Source: Gammaproteobacteria bacterium
Lineage (GTDB): Bacteria > Pseudomonadota > Gammaproteobacteria > Magnimaribacterales > TMED112
Reading direction: 5' to 3'
Assembly (NCBI GenBank): GCA_002684055.1
Contig: NYUL01000024.1
Coordinates: 1 to 6,677 of the forward strand
Length of the DNA stretch: 6,677 bases
The position numbers and the translations under genes were made by a program. A model generated the notes under the pieces. The model saw nothing but the letters and a program-made list of their open reading frames with translations. It searched no databases and was not told the origin of the DNA. Numbering within the stretch: the stretch's first letter is position 1; each line of letters opens with the position of its first letter. This document shows positions 6,265 to 6,677 of the stretch, piece after piece.

Positions 6265-6408
6265 TCAGTTGCCGTAGAATTTAGCTTCGAGTTTTACTAG
6301 CTCCCAAAGATACCGTTCGTGGTTTACATCTACATCTTCTGCCTCCTTACAGAGATAGTCGATGTATTGCTCAACCAAACTTGTTGTGTCGTCCATCTGG
6401 TCCCCCAT
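6265..6408 (-). CDS. Small acidic hypothetical protein
   Basis: A 47-codon ORF starting MGDQMDDTTSLVEQYIDYLC and ending LWELVKLEAKFYGN. It is acidic with helix-like heptad spacing in the second half and no transmembrane segment or known motif. It begins 10 nt after the preceding small ORF stops. The first ATG has no clear Shine-Dalgarno; an alternative ATG at 6396 (Met5) is preceded by GGGGGA and may be the true start. An unusual element, a perfect AAGGAGG followed by two start-stop codon pairs in another frame, lies in the middle of this gene. No function can be given. Confidence 0.5.
   Translation of the reverse strand: MGDQMDDTTSLVEQYIDYLCKEAEDVDVNHERYLWELVKLEAKFYGN
6324..6348 (-). promoter_or_regulatory. 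Perfect Shine-Dalgarno followed by two start-stop minigenes
   Basis: AAGGAGG at 6348-6342, a 6-nt spacer, then ATG TAG (6335-6330) and immediately ATG TAA (6329-6324). This is the strongest Shine-Dalgarno I find on the coding strand, with ideal spacing, yet each ATG it could serve is followed directly by a stop. It sits inside the 47-codon ORF, whose frame reads CKEAEDVDVN over the same bases. It may be an accident of Lys-Glu and Asp-Val codons, or a ribosome-loading or minigene element. Confidence 0.3.
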
Positions 6409-6418
6409 GTGTATGTAC

Positions 6419-6538
6419 TCACGTGTCGTGTGTACGTTCAGAACTTAGTCCTTGTGTTGCAAGTTGACCAGCACATAACGCTTTTCCTTCATTATTACCT
6501 TCATAAAACTTCTCATGGATAGCCAACAACGCCAGCAT
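6419..6538 (-). CDS. Small hypothetical protein (39 aa)
   Basis: A 39-residue ORF beginning MLALLAIHEKFYEGNNEGKA and ending GLSSERTHDT. The N-terminal third is hydrophobic but too short and too quickly charged for a clear membrane segment; the rest is polar. It overlaps the end of the preceding partial ORF by 26 nt in another frame and ends 10 nt before the next small ORF. No Shine-Dalgarno is visible before the ATG. A competing 23-codon frame starts at the ATGA overlapping the upstream stop but reads less like a protein. Support is position, packing and composition only. Confidence 0.4.
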   Translation of the reverse strand: MLALLAIHEKFYEGNNEGKALCAGQLATQGLSSERTHDT

Positions 6539-6677
6539 CTGTAGCAACTGAAAAGGTCACATCAGGGTTTTTCATCAATGATTTAACCTTTCGTACCGCA
6601 TGTCCACGACTTTTGTATGCGTGTTCTCTGATTTTTCCTGTTGTTTTATTTGTCACACGGATCACTGAGTGGATGCC
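6513..6677 (-). CDS. Partial small basic hypothetical protein, 5' end outside window
   Basis: The C-terminal 54 residues of an ORF that enters from the right edge, in frame from base 6677. It reads VIRVTNKTTGKIREHAYKSR, then SLMKNPDVTFSVATDAGVVG, ending YP. It is basic in the first half and strand-rich by eye, without a motif I recognise. The true start, and so the size of the protein, lies beyond the window. Its stop is an ATGA overlap with a short alternative frame, and the 39-residue ORF starts 26 nt inside its end. Confidence 0.5.
   Translation of the reverse strand, partial: GIHSVIRVTNKTTGKIREHAYKSRGHAVRKVKSLMKNPDVTFSVATDAGVVGYP

Noticed and set aside
6319..6522. 67-codon plus-strand ORF, hydrophobic
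   Set aside because: It is antisense to two packed minus-strand small ORFs, with repetitive Val/Leu/Tyr composition and no start signal. Not supported.

Overview
The window is a stretch of the early and replication region of a T7-like podovirus (Autographiviridae-type). Every supported gene lies on the minus strand, so it reads from right to left. The evidence is a single-subunit phage RNA polymerase followed by a gp2.5-type single-strand DNA-binding protein, a gp3-type endonuclease I, a gp4-type primase-helicase and a gp5-type family A DNA polymerase. This is the T7 order 1 / 2.5 / 3 / 4 / 5 with most intervening T7 genes absent. The DNA polymerase has a very short segment where T7 has its thioredoxin-binding insertion. 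From memory of those families, this and the compact layout recall aquatic T7-like phages that infect marine or freshwater bacteria. The host cannot be named from the sequence.

Layout in transcription order. From 6677 to about 6088 there are four small tightly packed ORFs, the first entering from outside the window; I recognise none of them. The RNA polymerase (6110-3765) comes next, followed after one base by the SSB (3763-3194). The endonuclease (3194-2841) overlaps the SSB stop as TGATG. The primase-helicase (2853-1270) overlaps the endonuclease by 13 nt. The 3'-5' exonuclease half of the DNA polymerase (1258-707) follows. The polymerase half runs in a different frame from 743 or 704 to beyond base 1, and the window ends just after palm motif A.

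The main finding is this split DNA polymerase. The exonuclease reading frame stops at 709-707. The rest of the enzyme, with unmistakable T7-like thumb and palm sequence, continues without a stop in the -1 frame. The reading frame changes at a CAAAATTC stretch. The two pieces could be separately translated genes (a second ATG lies 2 nt after the stop), a programmed -1 frameshift, or one missing A in the A4 run. Two small reading frames inside this stretch (661-473 and 501-247) are shadows of the polymerase.

How the genes work together: the RNA polymerase would transcribe the phage genome from its own promoters. The helicase-primase unwinds and primes, the exonuclease/polymerase pair copies, the SSB coats single strands, and endonuclease I resolves branched DNA and degrades host DNA. 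SSB and primase-helicase both end in acidic tails finishing in Asp-Phe, the docking signal that T7 uses to recruit its DNA polymerase. The genes are so tightly packed that they look like one co-transcribed, partly translationally coupled unit. No tRNA, CRISPR array, insertion sequence, clear promoter or intrinsic terminator was seen, and no stretch of 300 bases lacks a gene.
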